Source of the DNA: Methanothrix sp. | GTDB taxonomy: Archaea > Halobacteriota > Methanosarcinia > Methanotrichales > Methanotrichaceae | Assembly: GCA_026394565.1 (NCBI GenBank) | Contig: JAPKYA010000002.1 | Coordinates: 1 to 64,000, forward strand | DNA: 64,000 nt | Direction: 5' to 3' | Shown here: one piece after another, positions 8,183 to 16,750 of the stretch | Numbering within the stretch: position 1 is the stretch's first letter | Layout of the letters: the number at the start of each line of letters is the position of its first letter | Notes under the pieces: model-generated | What the model saw: only the letters and a program-made list of their open reading frames with translations | Databases searched by the model: none | What the model was told of the DNA's origin: nothing | Translations under genes and position numbers: made by a program

Positions 8183-9304
8183 TCATTGCTCCACTATGCT
8201 CTCCTCAATCTTCATGCCGAAGTGGCGGGCGCTCTTTTCCAGATGCACCAGCACCTCTTCTCCGGCTTTGAGATCGGTCACCGGCCTGGGTGTGCCGTCT
8301 GAGCCGACCAGCTTTATGGTCTCGGCATTTTGCAGCAGAGTGCTTATCCTCTGGCCATTGGCCTCCGCCTCGATGAGGATCATGGGCCTCTTTTCGATCT
8401 TGGCGCGGCCGACTATGGCCGTTCTGGCCAGGCCCTCTTTGCTGACGATGGTAACCTCATCACCCGATTTAAGCTCGGAGAGGTAGCGCGTCTTCTCTCC
8501 CACCCGGATGTAAGCGTGCACGGCGCCGGCATTCACCCGGAAAGGCCGCGCTGCCACATAGGGGCTGTCCTCGGACTCGCTGTGAACCAGGAAGAATCCT
8601 TTGGCCTGGGAGCCTATGAGCATACCCTCTCCAAAAGACATCATGCTGGCCGTGTCCACGCAGACTCGGTCGCCCATGCCCACGGCTTTGACTGCGGTGA
8701 TCGCAGCGGAAATAAGCTCGATGCGGCCCTTCTCGGACTGCTCGACTGCGTCCATGACCCTCTTGATCTCAGAAGGATCACAGCTATCCAGCAGCACCCC
8801 ATCAGCTCCCTTTTCCAGAGTGGCCAATGCCAGGCGCGCTTCCTCTGCCGTCTTGACGCCGCTGATGATCTTGACAGTCGCGCCCTGCAGTCCGGCAATC
8901 ATGTTCTCCAGAGGAATGACCTTCCAGTCCGTGCCTATGACGAGAAGATAGTCTACCATCCTGCCCATAACTACGGCGAACTCTTCGTACTTCTTGTTGG
9001 CAATGACCACATAGGCAGCCCTTGTCCCGGAAACGGTCTTGGCAAGAGCCCCGTCCATGGAGCTGCTCGGATCTTTGGGCAGAGCCGTCGTCCCATCGCC
9101 TTCGCCGCCCTTGCCCACCACTAAAATATCCTCCGTCCCCCTCTCTACCCCAAAGCAGGCCACATTGATCTTGCCCAGCTCCCTCACCCGCTCGATGTTC
9201 TCCCTATCCACCAGCACGCAATCGAAGCCCGACTCGAGAGCCGTGGTGATCCTGGGCTTGATTTCCTGCCACGACCCTTCGGCCATGAGCCACTTCTCTT
9301 TCAT
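8183..9304 (-). CDS. aroB': 3-dehydroquinate synthase II (archaeal type)
   Basis: NAD-dependent enzyme of the archaeal route to dehydroquinate, which starts from 2-amino-3,7-dideoxy-D-threo-hept-6-ulosonate instead of DAHP. 373 residues, the normal size for this family, which is unrelated to bacterial AroB. Family-typical stretches are WLMAEGSWQEIKPRITTALESG at the start, DSPYVAARPFRVNAGAVHAYI in the middle and VLVHLEKSARHFG near the end. First gene of the aroB'-aroD pair. Divergent from the DUF1614 gene. Confidence 0.94.
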   Translation of the reverse strand: MKEKWLMAEGSWQEIKPRITTALESGFDCVLVDRENIERVRELGKINVACFGVERGTEDILVVGKGGEGDGTTALPKDPSSSMDGALAKTVSGTRAAYVVIANKKYEEFAVVMGRMVDYLLVIGTDWKVIPLENMIAGLQGATVKIISGVKTAEEARLALATLEKGADGVLLDSCDPSEIKRVMDAVEQSEKGRIELISAAITAVKAVGMGDRVCVDTASMMSFGEGMLIGSQAKGFFLVHSESEDSPYVAARPFRVNAGAVHAYIRVGEKTRYLSELKSGDEVTIVSKEGLARTAIVGRAKIEKRPMILIEAEANGQRISTLLQNAETIKLVGSDGTPRPVTDLKAGEEVLVHLEKSARHFGMKIEESIVEQ

Positions 9305-9386
9305 GTGTTACACCAGGGCATTCCATTACAAATCTCTTTTGCCGGAGTCAAAAAAACTTATACACGGAGGAGACACAGGAGTATTC
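9305..9386. promoter_or_regulatory. Divergent promoter between aroB' and the DUF1614 gene
   Basis: Contains AAAAAACTTATACA at 9351-9364 on the + strand, a good archaeal TATA box about 25-30 bases ahead of the ATG at 9387, followed by GGAGGAG (9366-9372). Confidence 0.45.
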
Positions 9387-10094
9387 ATGGGAAATCGTTT
9401 GGTTTATAGTCCGGTGGGCATGCTCCTTATGCTCCTATTTGCATTCTTGCTCTTTGCCGTTGTGGGCTTTCTATTTCTGGACCTTGCCAGGACGGCTTTT
9501 ACCAAGATAGGTTTTTCCTGGAGCCAGGCGCTCTTTGTCCTGCTCGCCTCCCTCCTGGGCAGCAGCATCAATATACCTGTGACCAATTTGCGGTGCAGCG
9601 TTCCCCTGGTGCGGGAGCGGTACGTTCGGGCCTTCGGCATCGCTTACCGGGTGCCTGTGGTGGATGTCGTGAGCTGCCATACCCTGCTGGCCGTCAACGT
9701 AGGCGGAGCGGTGATACCATCTCTGATCTCCATAGCGCTGATTCACCGGTTCCCCGAGTCTCTGAATTATGCCCTTGTCGGCATCGCTTTCGTGGCCGTT
9801 TTGACCAATCGTGTAGCCAGGCCTGTGAAGGGTCTGGGAATCGTCACTCCTGCTCTTCTCCCGCCCCTCAGTGCGGCATTAGCGGCGATCCTGCTCGTCT
9901 ATGTCGGGGGAGCCCCGCATGATCTCATCTTTCTCATCGCCTATGTGGGCGGAACTTTGGGGGCGCTCATTGGCGCAGATATCCTGAACCTGAACAAGAT
10001 CCGGGATCTTGGGGCACCAGTGGCCAGCATCGGAGGAGCCGGAACCTTTGACGGCGTCTTTCTATCCGGTCTGATCGCCGTGCTCCTGGTATGA
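9387..10094 (+). CDS. DUF1614-type polytopic membrane protein
   Basis: 235 residues, about seven hydrophobic segments. It matches the DUF1614 pattern: LGSSINIPV in the second helix, a central DVVSCHTLLAVNVGGAVIP stretch, and a C-terminal GGTLGALIGADILNL...GAPVASIGGAGTFDGVFL. The family is found in many archaea and some bacteria; its biochemical role is unknown. The frame extends upstream without stop, but ATG 9387 fits the TATA box at 9351-9364 and begins a normal N-terminal helix. It ends 18 bases before the UbiD-type gene and may be co-transcribed with it. Confidence 0.82.
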   Translation: MGNRLVYSPVGMLLMLLFAFLLFAVVGFLFLDLARTAFTKIGFSWSQALFVLLASLLGSSINIPVTNLRCSVPLVRERYVRAFGIAYRVPVVDVVSCHTLLAVNVGGAVIPSLISIALIHRFPESLNYALVGIAFVAVLTNRVARPVKGLGIVTPALLPPLSAALAAILLVYVGGAPHDLIFLIAYVGGTLGALIGADILNLNKIRDLGAPVASIGGAGTFDGVFLSGLIAVLLV

Positions 10095-10112
10095 GCTTTA
10101 TGCAATTAATGA

Positions 10113-11411
10113 ATGGAAAAGAGCTTTAAGACAAACGTTAATAAGCATAACATGAGCTTTAGGGGATTCCTGGGTGATCTGCAAAAGGACGGACTGCTAA
10201 AAGAGGTGCATGAGCCCGTATCTCCCCTGCTTGAGGTAACGGAATGCGCCTGGGGAAAAGGCCCCATATTATTTGATAATGTGGATGGCCATAAGTGCTG
10301 CCTGAACATTCTGGGGTCGCGCAGTCTACTGGCCAGGGCTCTGGGAATTTCTGGCAAAGATATGGTCTCTCATCTTGCAGGCATCGGCTACGAGGGTCCA
10401 GTTCGCGAGGTGGACTCCTCGCCCTTTATGGAGTGCGTCTCCAAGCCCGATCTCACTCGCCTGCCCGTCCTCACCCATTTTAAGGGCGACGGCGGACCTT
10501 ACATTACCTCCGCCGTGGTGGTAAGCCGGTTTGAGGGAAAAATCAATGCCTGCGTGCACAGGCTCATGGTCCTGGGAAAAGACCGGCTGGCGGTGCGTCT
10601 CGTTCCAGGTCGGCATACTCATCAGTTCTACCAGGCGGCTATGGCCAAAGGAGAAGAAGTGCCTGTGGCCATTGCCATCGGCGTGGACCCGCTGCTGCTC
10701 ATGGCCGCTTCCACGCGCGTTCCCCCGGAGAAGGAGTTTTCCTATGCAGCCGCTCTGCGAGACTCAGCCGTGGAGCTGGTGCGTCTGGATAACGGCGTTT
10801 TCGCGCCCCATGCGGAGACTGTGCTGGAGGGCTATATCACCGGCGAGCGGGCCCATGAGGGTCCCTTTGTGGACATCACCGGCACCTGCGATCTCGTCCG
10901 GCAGGAGCCCGTCATCCGGCTCACCAGGATGATGACCTGCGAGGATCCCATCTACCATGGTCTCTTGCCTGGGGGCGGGGAGCATAAGATGCTCATGGGG
11001 GTGCCCTACGAGCCGCTGATTTACAAAGCAGCCTCGAAGGTTGCAAAGGTCAAGAACGTCATCCTGACGGATGGCGGATGCAACTACTTCCATGCAGTTG
11101 TGCAGATAGAAAAGGAGACGGAAGAGGATGCCAGGCGAGCCATCGAGGCCGCTTTCCAGGCGCACGGCTCGCTAAAGCATGTGCTGATCGTGGACACGGA
11201 TATAGACATCTACGATCCTCATGACCTGGAGTATGCCGTTGCCACGCGCATGCGTGCCGACGAGGATCTCGTCATCCATCCCAATGTGCGGGGCAGCACC
11301 CTTGATCCGCGAAGTAGAGAGGGCATCACCACCAAGGTGGGAGTGGATGCCACAGCCAAGCTGGATCGGCTCTGGAAGTTTCAGAGGGTGACACCAAAGG
11401 GGCAGGGCTAA
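10113..11411 (+). CDS. UbiD-family decarboxylase, probable anhydromevalonate phosphate decarboxylase
   Basis: UbiD enzymes decarboxylate unsaturated acids with prenylated FMN. 432 residues, single chain. The active-site region GERAHEGPFVDITGTCD...VIRLTRM contains the conserved Glu/Arg residues of the family; a GGGEHKMLMG loop follows. In most archaea the non-canonical mevalonate pathway uses such a protein to turn trans-anhydromevalonate 5-phosphate into isopentenyl phosphate. The length fits that subgroup, and the mevalonate operon at 27.4-30.8 kb supplies the upstream steps. The specific substrate is inference. ATG 10113 is used; ATG 10152 (MSFRGFLGDLQ) is a credible alternative start because similarity begins there. 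Confidence 0.82.
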   Translation: MEKSFKTNVNKHNMSFRGFLGDLQKDGLLKEVHEPVSPLLEVTECAWGKGPILFDNVDGHKCCLNILGSRSLLARALGISGKDMVSHLAGIGYEGPVREVDSSPFMECVSKPDLTRLPVLTHFKGDGGPYITSAVVVSRFEGKINACVHRLMVLGKDRLAVRLVPGRHTHQFYQAAMAKGEEVPVAIAIGVDPLLLMAASTRVPPEKEFSYAAALRDSAVELVRLDNGVFAPHAETVLEGYITGERAHEGPFVDITGTCDLVRQEPVIRLTRMMTCEDPIYHGLLPGGGEHKMLMGVPYEPLIYKAASKVAKVKNVILTDGGCNYFHAVVQIEKETEEDARRAIEAAFQAHGSLKHVLIVDTDIDIYDPHDLEYAVATRMRADEDLVIHPNVRGSTLDPRSREGITTKVGVDATAKLDRLWKFQRVTPKGQG

Positions 11412-11426
11412 AAGGCCCTTTGCCTT

Positions 11427-11522
11427 TCAGATTTCCAGGTAGAGGCGTATGCTGAAGATGGTGCCCACTGCCAGGACTATTGATAGCAGCAGGGCCAGGA
11501 TCTGCAACATCATCTCGCTCAT
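11427..11522 (-). CDS. 31-residue single-pass membrane peptide coupled to ftsZ
   Basis: Small ORF encoding MSEMMLQILALLLSIVLAV... and ending IRLYLEI. It is one hydrophobic helix of about 20 residues with an acidic front and a basic/aromatic end. Its ATG (11520-11522) overlaps the TGA stop of ftsZ as ATGA, the arrangement of translational coupling. The stop (11427-11429) is just before the convergent UbiD gene. Function unknown; the coupling suggests a membrane factor working with the FtsZ protein. Codons are GC-rich like the neighbours. Confidence 0.6.
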   Translation of the reverse strand: MSEMMLQILALLLSIVLAVGTIFSIRLYLEI

Positions 11523-12583
11523 TTTATCACATCTATCATCTTTTCTCTCTGCGGCCTAAATCGCCGGGACTCTGTTGGCGCCAGAACCTGGGCTGATTTG
11601 ACGCCTGTGATTATGGCCATCAATCTCACCCTTCCGGTAAATTCGGGCCGAATTCTCGCTCCCCAGATGACATTAGCCCTGGGGTCGAGCTCCTGGGTAA
11701 GGGCCCCGGCTATGGCGGCTGCCTCTTTCATGGTCATATCCGGCCCGCCGGTCATATGCAGAAGGCAGGCCCCGGCTCCGCGATAGTCCACATCGAGCAG
11801 CGGGTTTCTCAAGGCCGTGCGCACGATCTTCTCAGGGCTGCTTTTCATCTTACCCTCGCCCACAAACATGAAGGAGGCCCCACCGGAGCTCATGATGGTG
11901 CGAACATCGGCATAGTCCAGATTGATGAGGGAGGGACTTGTCAGGGTCTCGCAGATGCCCTGCACGATATCGGCGATGATCTGGTCGACCACGGAAAAGG
12001 CGTGCTCGAAGGGCAGATGGGGCGCGCATTCCAAAAGGCGGTTGTTATCCATGACGATTGCAGTGTCGGTGAAGCCCCGCAGCGCTTCCAGCCCCTCCTC
12101 CGCCACAAAGATGCGCGCCCTCTCCAGGTGAAAGGGCGTGGTCACCATGGCCACGACAATTGCGCCCCGCTCTTTGGCCAGGCGCGCCACGACCGGGGCC
12201 GAACCAGTGCCCGTGCCTCCGCCCAGGCCCGCGATCACGAAGACCAGGTCGGCTCCCCGCAGCATGCTCTCCAGCTCTGCCGCGGCCAGCTCCGCCGCCT
12301 TTTTGCCCACAACGGGGTCGCCGCCCGCGCCCATGCCCCGGGTGAGCTTTTGCCCGATCAGGATTTTCTCATCCGCCTGGGCCGTTTTCAGGTGCTGGCC
12401 GTCCGTGTTGACGGCCACGGTCTTTGCTCCTGCAAGGCCCATCCTGGCCAGCCGGCTCACGGTGTTATTGCCTGCTCCACCGCAGCCGACGACCAGGATT
12501 TTGGGCTTGCCGAAACCGTCTTCATATTCGGAAAACTCACTAGACTCACGTAGATCTGACTGCAATACCTTTTTCCCCCTCAC
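11519..12583 (-). CDS. ftsZ: Cell division GTPase FtsZ
   Basis: Tubulin-like GTPase that forms the division ring. Motifs in order: VVGCGGAGNNTVSRL near the N-terminus, AVNTDGQHL, the tubulin signature GLGGGTGTGSAP, and the synergy-loop region NLDYADVRTIM. About 354 residues from GTG 12583. The frame stays open upstream to 12703, but the extra 40 residues are low quality (RPAPRIRITPASPAPRHQ), and a TATA-like ATATAT (12605-12610, minus strand) sits about 25 bases ahead of the GTG, so a leaderless GTG start is likely. It is followed by a coupled 31-residue membrane peptide. Archaeal genomes often have FtsZ1 and FtsZ2; which one this is cannot be told here. Confidence 0.93.
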   Translation of the reverse strand: MRGKKVLQSDLRESSEFSEYEDGFGKPKILVVGCGGAGNNTVSRLARMGLAGAKTVAVNTDGQHLKTAQADEKILIGQKLTRGMGAGGDPVVGKKAAELAAAELESMLRGADLVFVIAGLGGGTGTGSAPVVARLAKERGAIVVAMVTTPFHLERARIFVAEEGLEALRGFTDTAIVMDNNRLLECAPHLPFEHAFSVVDQIIADIVQGICETLTSPSLINLDYADVRTIMSSGGASFMFVGEGKMKSSPEKIVRTALRNPLLDVDYRGAGACLLHMTGGPDMTMKEAAAIAGALTQELDPRANVIWGARIRPEFTGRVRLMAIITGVKSAQVLAPTESRRFRPQREKMIDVIK

Positions 12584-12802
12584 TGCTAGCTTGGCTAAAT
12601 AGTGATATATGTTAATAATTATTGCGGATGGAGAAATGTTTTCTTGATGTCGGGGCGCAGGAGATGCGGGCGTGATGCGGATCCGGGGGGCAGGACGACA
12701 CATTTTCCTCCCCTCACCGAAAGACCTAATTACCTTAGTCGCGAAATAACAGGCATCTGGCGCTTCAAATCACGGCGCATAAGAGTGAGGGAGCGGTTGG
12801 TT

Positions 12803-13531
12803 GTGGCAGTACAAAGCAGCAAATTCCCCAGGTCCAAGTCGGGCGTACCTGGATTTGATGAACTGGTCGATGGCGGTTTTCACAAAGGAACAGTCAACAC
12901 CATCACCGGATCTTCCGGTACGGGCAAGACCGTCTTTGCCGGCCAGTTCATAAATTACGGCATCAAGATGGGCGAAAAGGGAATGATCATCACCCCGTCG
13001 GAGAGCGCAGAATACCTGAAGCGAGAGATGATGTCCTCCTTCGGCTGGGACTTCTCCAACCTGGAGAAGGAGGGAAAACTCACCATCGTTGATGTCACCG
13101 ACCCCGTTTTGCGCCTGCAAAAGAGCATCGATGTCGATCCGGTGGATTTTCTCATAAACTTCCGTAAGCTTGTGGAGAGAAAGCTGGAGGAGGCCAGGCC
13201 CGCCCGGCTCTTCATAGACGACCTGACTGCCTTCTTCATGGCCGTAGAGGCTCCCTTTAAGATCCGCTCCCTGACCGACGACCTCTTCGGCACCATTCGT
13301 GCCGGCGACGTCACATCCGTGGTCACCATCGGCACGGCTTTCGGCACCAACCAGTTCCTGGAGTACGGAGCAGACTCGGCCACCATGCTCAGCCGTGAGC
13401 GCATCGGCAACACTCTCATCCGATCAATTTACATCATGAAGATGCGCGGCTCTAAGATCGCCAATAGCATCAGGGTCCTGGACATATCCGATGAGGGAAT
13501 CTCCGTGTCCTCGCTCTCGCCCTATCCCTGA
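12803..13531 (+). CDS. KaiC-like RecA-fold ATPase, single domain
   Basis: About 242 residues from GTG 12803. It opens with the KaiC signature SGVPGFDELVDGGFHKG and Walker A GSSGTGKT, and has Walker B-like ARLFIDDLTAF. A single KaiC domain without partner domains is common in archaea (signalling-type ATPases); targets are unknown. Start choice: GAGGGAG (12787-12793) is 9 bases ahead of GTG 12803; GTG 12785 and TTG 12797 are alternatives, and the upstream open frame to 12602 is not protein-like. Divergent from ftsZ and followed, 45 bases later, by the glycogen synthase-like gene. Confidence 0.83.
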   Translation: MAVQSSKFPRSKSGVPGFDELVDGGFHKGTVNTITGSSGTGKTVFAGQFINYGIKMGEKGMIITPSESAEYLKREMMSSFGWDFSNLEKEGKLTIVDVTDPVLRLQKSIDVDPVDFLINFRKLVERKLEEARPARLFIDDLTAFFMAVEAPFKIRSLTDDLFGTIRAGDVTSVVTIGTAFGTNQFLEYGADSATMLSRERIGNTLIRSIYIMKMRGSKIANSIRVLDISDEGISVSSLSPYP

Positions 13532-13576
13532 ATGGGCCATGAAACGCAGATAGCATGAAACCTGAGGGTGCATGAA

Positions 13577-15361
13577 ATGATCGAAAGATGGATCGTCCTG
13601 GCTGCGGAGGAAGCTGGTCCCGTCTCGAATAAGATGGGCGGCATCTGGAATGTGGTGGATGCCGAGGCGGTAACGCTGGCCCGGCTGGAGGCGCGAGGAG
13701 GGGTGGAAAGCGGCCTGCACATCCTGGTGGCGGGTCCCAACTATCCCACCTCCGGCTCAGACTGGAATACAGGCAGAAACCGGGTCACAGATCTCACGGG
13801 ACTGGAGAAGCTGGAGATGGGACAAGAGCTGCTGTCCGTTCTTGCGGCACTGAATGCTTCCGGCATTGAGACTGTCACCGGGCAAAGAATGGTGGAGGGC
13901 GTTCCCATCGGCTATGCGCTCTTCAATACCAATTATTATCAGTCTCACATGGTGCACTGGAATAATCAGGAGATGACCCGAAACAACGCCATCAAGACGG
14001 AGGCCTTTGATCTGGTGGGCCTCGATTCCATGAACTTCGAGAGAGCGCACTATGGCTCGGAGTACAACCACTACCTCAACCTCTCCTATGCCGTATCCGA
14101 GCTTGTCCGAGGCCTGGCAAAAGCCCCGGAAGAGATGGCGCAAAAGTACACCGACAGGGCAGTCTCCGAGTTTGCCAAGTCGGTAATGCCCAAAGTGAGA
14201 GTCTCCATGCACTGCCATGAGTTTGGAGTCTTCTATGCGGCAGCCAGGCTGAAGAAGCTGGGCGCTCCCGTAAGATCTGTCTGCACCCTGCACGCCACGG
14301 TTCCCGGTCGCACGGCGGGCTATAAGTCTCTGCAAAAGGTAGCCCAAGGCGAGTCAAACATGGAGCCGGGAACGCCCTTTGGCTTTGCCACATTGGAGGC
14401 TCTGGCCCGCTATGCCGATGCCGTTACATTCGTGGGCGATTCGACCATGAAAGAGGCCATGCTCTTTTACCGCTTGAAAGGCATTGTCATCAGGAATGGA
14501 ATTGATGTAGAGACGCAAGAGATCGACTGGGATAAAAAGGAGCGCTGCCGGGCCAAGATCCAGCAGTTTCTGGCCGACAACCTCTACAAATACTGCGACG
14601 GCAAGTGTGTAAAACGGGAGAACATAATTCCGGTCTTCACCATATCCCGCATAGAGATCGAGAATAAGGGATATCTTCAGCTCCTTGATGCCCTGATGCT
14701 TCAGGATCACCTGCTCAAGCACAGACTAACCGGTCAGCGTCATGCCGAGGAGACAAGGGTGGTATGCTTCCTCATTGCCGCTCACGGTCCCAAAGACAAG
14801 GAGAAGCTGCCGGAGGGATTTCCCATCAATCTCACGCCGGAGGTCCTGGTGGGCGAGGAGATCCGCCTGGAGAATATGATCAAGGATCGGGGCCTGGATG
14901 AGTCGGAGCTGATCTCGGGCAAACGAATGGTGGCGGCACTGCTCTATCCTCAATGGGTGGGACCCGACGACGGCGGCCTGGGCATGCAGGTTGATGAGAT
15001 CATGGCCGGCTGCGTTGCCGGGATATTTCCCTCCCAATATGAGCCCTTCCTTCTCACCGCCCTGGAAGCGGGCAGGGAAGGCACACCCAGCATCGTCAGC
15101 CGGGCGGCAGGATACAGCGATGCTTTAAAGAAGATCAAACGTCGCGTGCCGGGCCTGGGGGGCGTGGTGGTTGTGGACAACATCGAGGCTCAGCCCCAGG
15201 AGACCGTCCTGGATTACGCCCTGGCCCTGGACTACTTCACCTGGACCTATCTTGATGACGAGGTCAAATACCGGCTGCTCTGCGAAGAGTCCTTCTCTTT
15301 AGCCAGGCAGTTTAGCTGGAAGGAGCCGGTACTGGAGTATTATAAGAACCTGGTAGCTTAG
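13577..15361 (+). CDS. Glycogen synthase-like glycosyltransferase (GT3/eukaryotic glycogen synthase type)
   Basis: 594 residues. The N-terminus WIVLAAEEAGPVSNKMGGIWNVVDAEA resembles the donor-side glycine loop of glycogen synthases. There is a His-rich pair (SMHCHEFG, LHATVPGRTAGY) as in GT3 enzymes, and a C-terminal FPSQYEPFLLTALEAG motif with the E(x7)E-type catalytic pair. The likely reaction is alpha-1,4-glucan elongation from a nucleotide sugar. ATG 13577 is chosen because GAGGGTG (13564-13570) lies 6 bases upstream. First of three adjacent glycosyltransferase genes; with the glucan hydrolases at 19.7-27 kb it makes a storage-glycogen region. Confidence 0.82.
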   Translation: MIERWIVLAAEEAGPVSNKMGGIWNVVDAEAVTLARLEARGGVESGLHILVAGPNYPTSGSDWNTGRNRVTDLTGLEKLEMGQELLSVLAALNASGIETVTGQRMVEGVPIGYALFNTNYYQSHMVHWNNQEMTRNNAIKTEAFDLVGLDSMNFERAHYGSEYNHYLNLSYAVSELVRGLAKAPEEMAQKYTDRAVSEFAKSVMPKVRVSMHCHEFGVFYAAARLKKLGAPVRSVCTLHATVPGRTAGYKSLQKVAQGESNMEPGTPFGFATLEALARYADAVTFVGDSTMKEAMLFYRLKGIVIRNGIDVETQEIDWDKKERCRAKIQQFLADNLYKYCDGKCVKRENIIPVFTISRIEIENKGYLQLLDALMLQDHLLKHRLTGQRHAEETRVVCFLIAAHGPKDKEKLPEGFPINLTPEVLVGEEIRLENMIKDRGLDESELISGKRMVAALLYPQWVGPDDGGLGMQVDEIMAGCVAGIFPSQYEPFLLTALEAGREGTPSIVSRAAGYSDALKKIKRRVPGLGGVVVVDNIEAQPQETVLDYALALDYFTWTYLDDEVKYRLLCEESFSLARQFSWKEPVLEYYKNLVA

Positions 15362-15387
15362 TCTTATCGACTGGATGTGGAGAAACA

Positions 15388-16605
15388 ATGAGAATTGCCT
15401 ACATAAGCCTCGAGTTTCCGCCCAGGATCTTCGGCGGCCTTGGTGTGTACGTGGATGAAATATCCAGAGAATTGGTTTCCCTGGGAGAGAATATCTCGGT
15501 CTTTACATTGGGAGACGGCAAGCTGAAGAGATACCAGGATATGAACGGGGTGGAAGTATTCCGAATGTATCCTCTTCCCATCCGGGACGGCCTGGAGATA
15601 TTCCTATCCGCTCAGACCCTTTCCTGGGGGAAAGGTCTTTGCTTCCTGCAGGACCTTTTAAGCCTAAATCAGCTCTCTGCGGCAAGCATCATGGAGAATG
15701 GGCCGTTCCATCTCTGTGTGGCCCACGACTGGCTTGGCCTCCTGGGAGCCATGGCCGTCAAAAGAGAGGGCGTTCCCATGATCTACCACGTACACGGCCT
15801 GGAGGGGGGAAGGGCGGAAAATCCCAATGCTCAACTCATAGCTTTGGAAAAGAAAGGAGCGGAAATAGCCGATAGGATAATCACCGTCTCCGAGGCCATG
15901 AAGCGAGAGCTGGTAGTCCTTGGCGCACCCGTTGAGAAGGTTTCCGTCTGCTATCATGGCGTGAATGCCGATTTCTTCGATCCCGATCGGGCCGATCCCA
16001 CAATTCTGGCCTCCCAGCGAGAGAGGTATGGCTTTGCCGAGGATGATATCATAATCCTCTTCGTAGGCCGGCTGGAACCTGTTAAAGGCGTCAAAGAGCT
16101 CTTTTCCGCAATGCCACAGGTCCTGGCTGTTCATGCTAAAGTGAAGCTTCTTGTGGTAGGCAGGGGCAGCCTTGAGGCCTGGGCAGCAGAGGAAGTGCAG
16201 AGGCAGGGCAAAAGCTACGTAACGCTTGTCACAGACTTTCTGGATGCCGAGGAGAAGATGCACACTTACGCCCTGGCGGATTTGTGCGTATTTCCCAGCA
16301 TTTATGAGCCCTTTGGCATTGTGGCTCTCGAGGCAGCGGCCATGGGCAAGGCGGCAGTGGTAGGCGCAGCCGGCACCTCCGGTCTGGCGGAGATCGTGAA
16401 AAACCCGGCCACAATGCGCCCTACGGGCGTTCATGTTAATGCTCGCGATCCCAGGGATATCGCCTGGGGCATTAATCTTGCCCTGGAGGACCTGGACCGG
16501 CTGAAATCCTGGGGAAAGAACGCCAGGGCCAGGGTGCTTGAAGAGTTCACCTGGCAGAAAGCAGCCGAGAGAACCCTGGCGATTTATAATGAATGCATAG
16601 GCTAA
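15388..16605 (+). CDS. Glycosyltransferase family 4, glycogen synthase-like
   Basis: 405 residues, GT-B fold. N-terminal MRIAYISLEFPPRIFGGLGVYVDEIS is the usual GT4/GT5 donor loop; VAHDWLGLLGA and ITVSEAMKREL follow; FVGRLEPVKGVKEL starts the second Rossmann domain and FPSIYEPFGIVALEAAAMG holds the two catalytic Glu. A TGGAG sequence precedes the ATG. It starts 26 bases after the upstream synthase-like gene. Probably glycogen or maltodextrin synthesis; the acceptor is not determined by sequence. Confidence 0.9.
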   Translation: MRIAYISLEFPPRIFGGLGVYVDEISRELVSLGENISVFTLGDGKLKRYQDMNGVEVFRMYPLPIRDGLEIFLSAQTLSWGKGLCFLQDLLSLNQLSAASIMENGPFHLCVAHDWLGLLGAMAVKREGVPMIYHVHGLEGGRAENPNAQLIALEKKGAEIADRIITVSEAMKRELVVLGAPVEKVSVCYHGVNADFFDPDRADPTILASQRERYGFAEDDIIILFVGRLEPVKGVKELFSAMPQVLAVHAKVKLLVVGRGSLEAWAAEEVQRQGKSYVTLVTDFLDAEEKMHTYALADLCVFPSIYEPFGIVALEAAAMGKAAVVGAAGTSGLAEIVKNPATMRPTGVHVNARDPRDIAWGINLALEDLDRLKSWGKNARARVLEEFTWQKAAERTLAIYNECIG

Positions 16606-16750
16606 GAGCTATCTAAGAGCGCCGAAAAGTTAATCAATTATCTGGATGCAAAGAATCACAATTTGCTTATTCAATGTATTTCATAAAGCATATAGTACCG
16701 ATAAAGGATCATTAACCATCGCGACAAGGCAAGACAATACCGGTGAAGAG

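Noticed and set aside
8330-9124. 264-codon open frame antisense to the dehydroquinate synthase gene
   Set aside because: Mirror frame of a GC-rich gene, no ribosome binding site and no recognisable domain.
11756-12553. 265-codon open frame antisense to ftsZ
   Set aside because: His/Arg/Gly-rich shadow with no motif; ftsZ is unambiguous.
16646-16750. N-terminal extension of the third glycosyltransferase
   Set aside because: ATG 16751 has a good ribosome binding site and begins the family-typical sequence; the upstream 35 residues do not belong to it.
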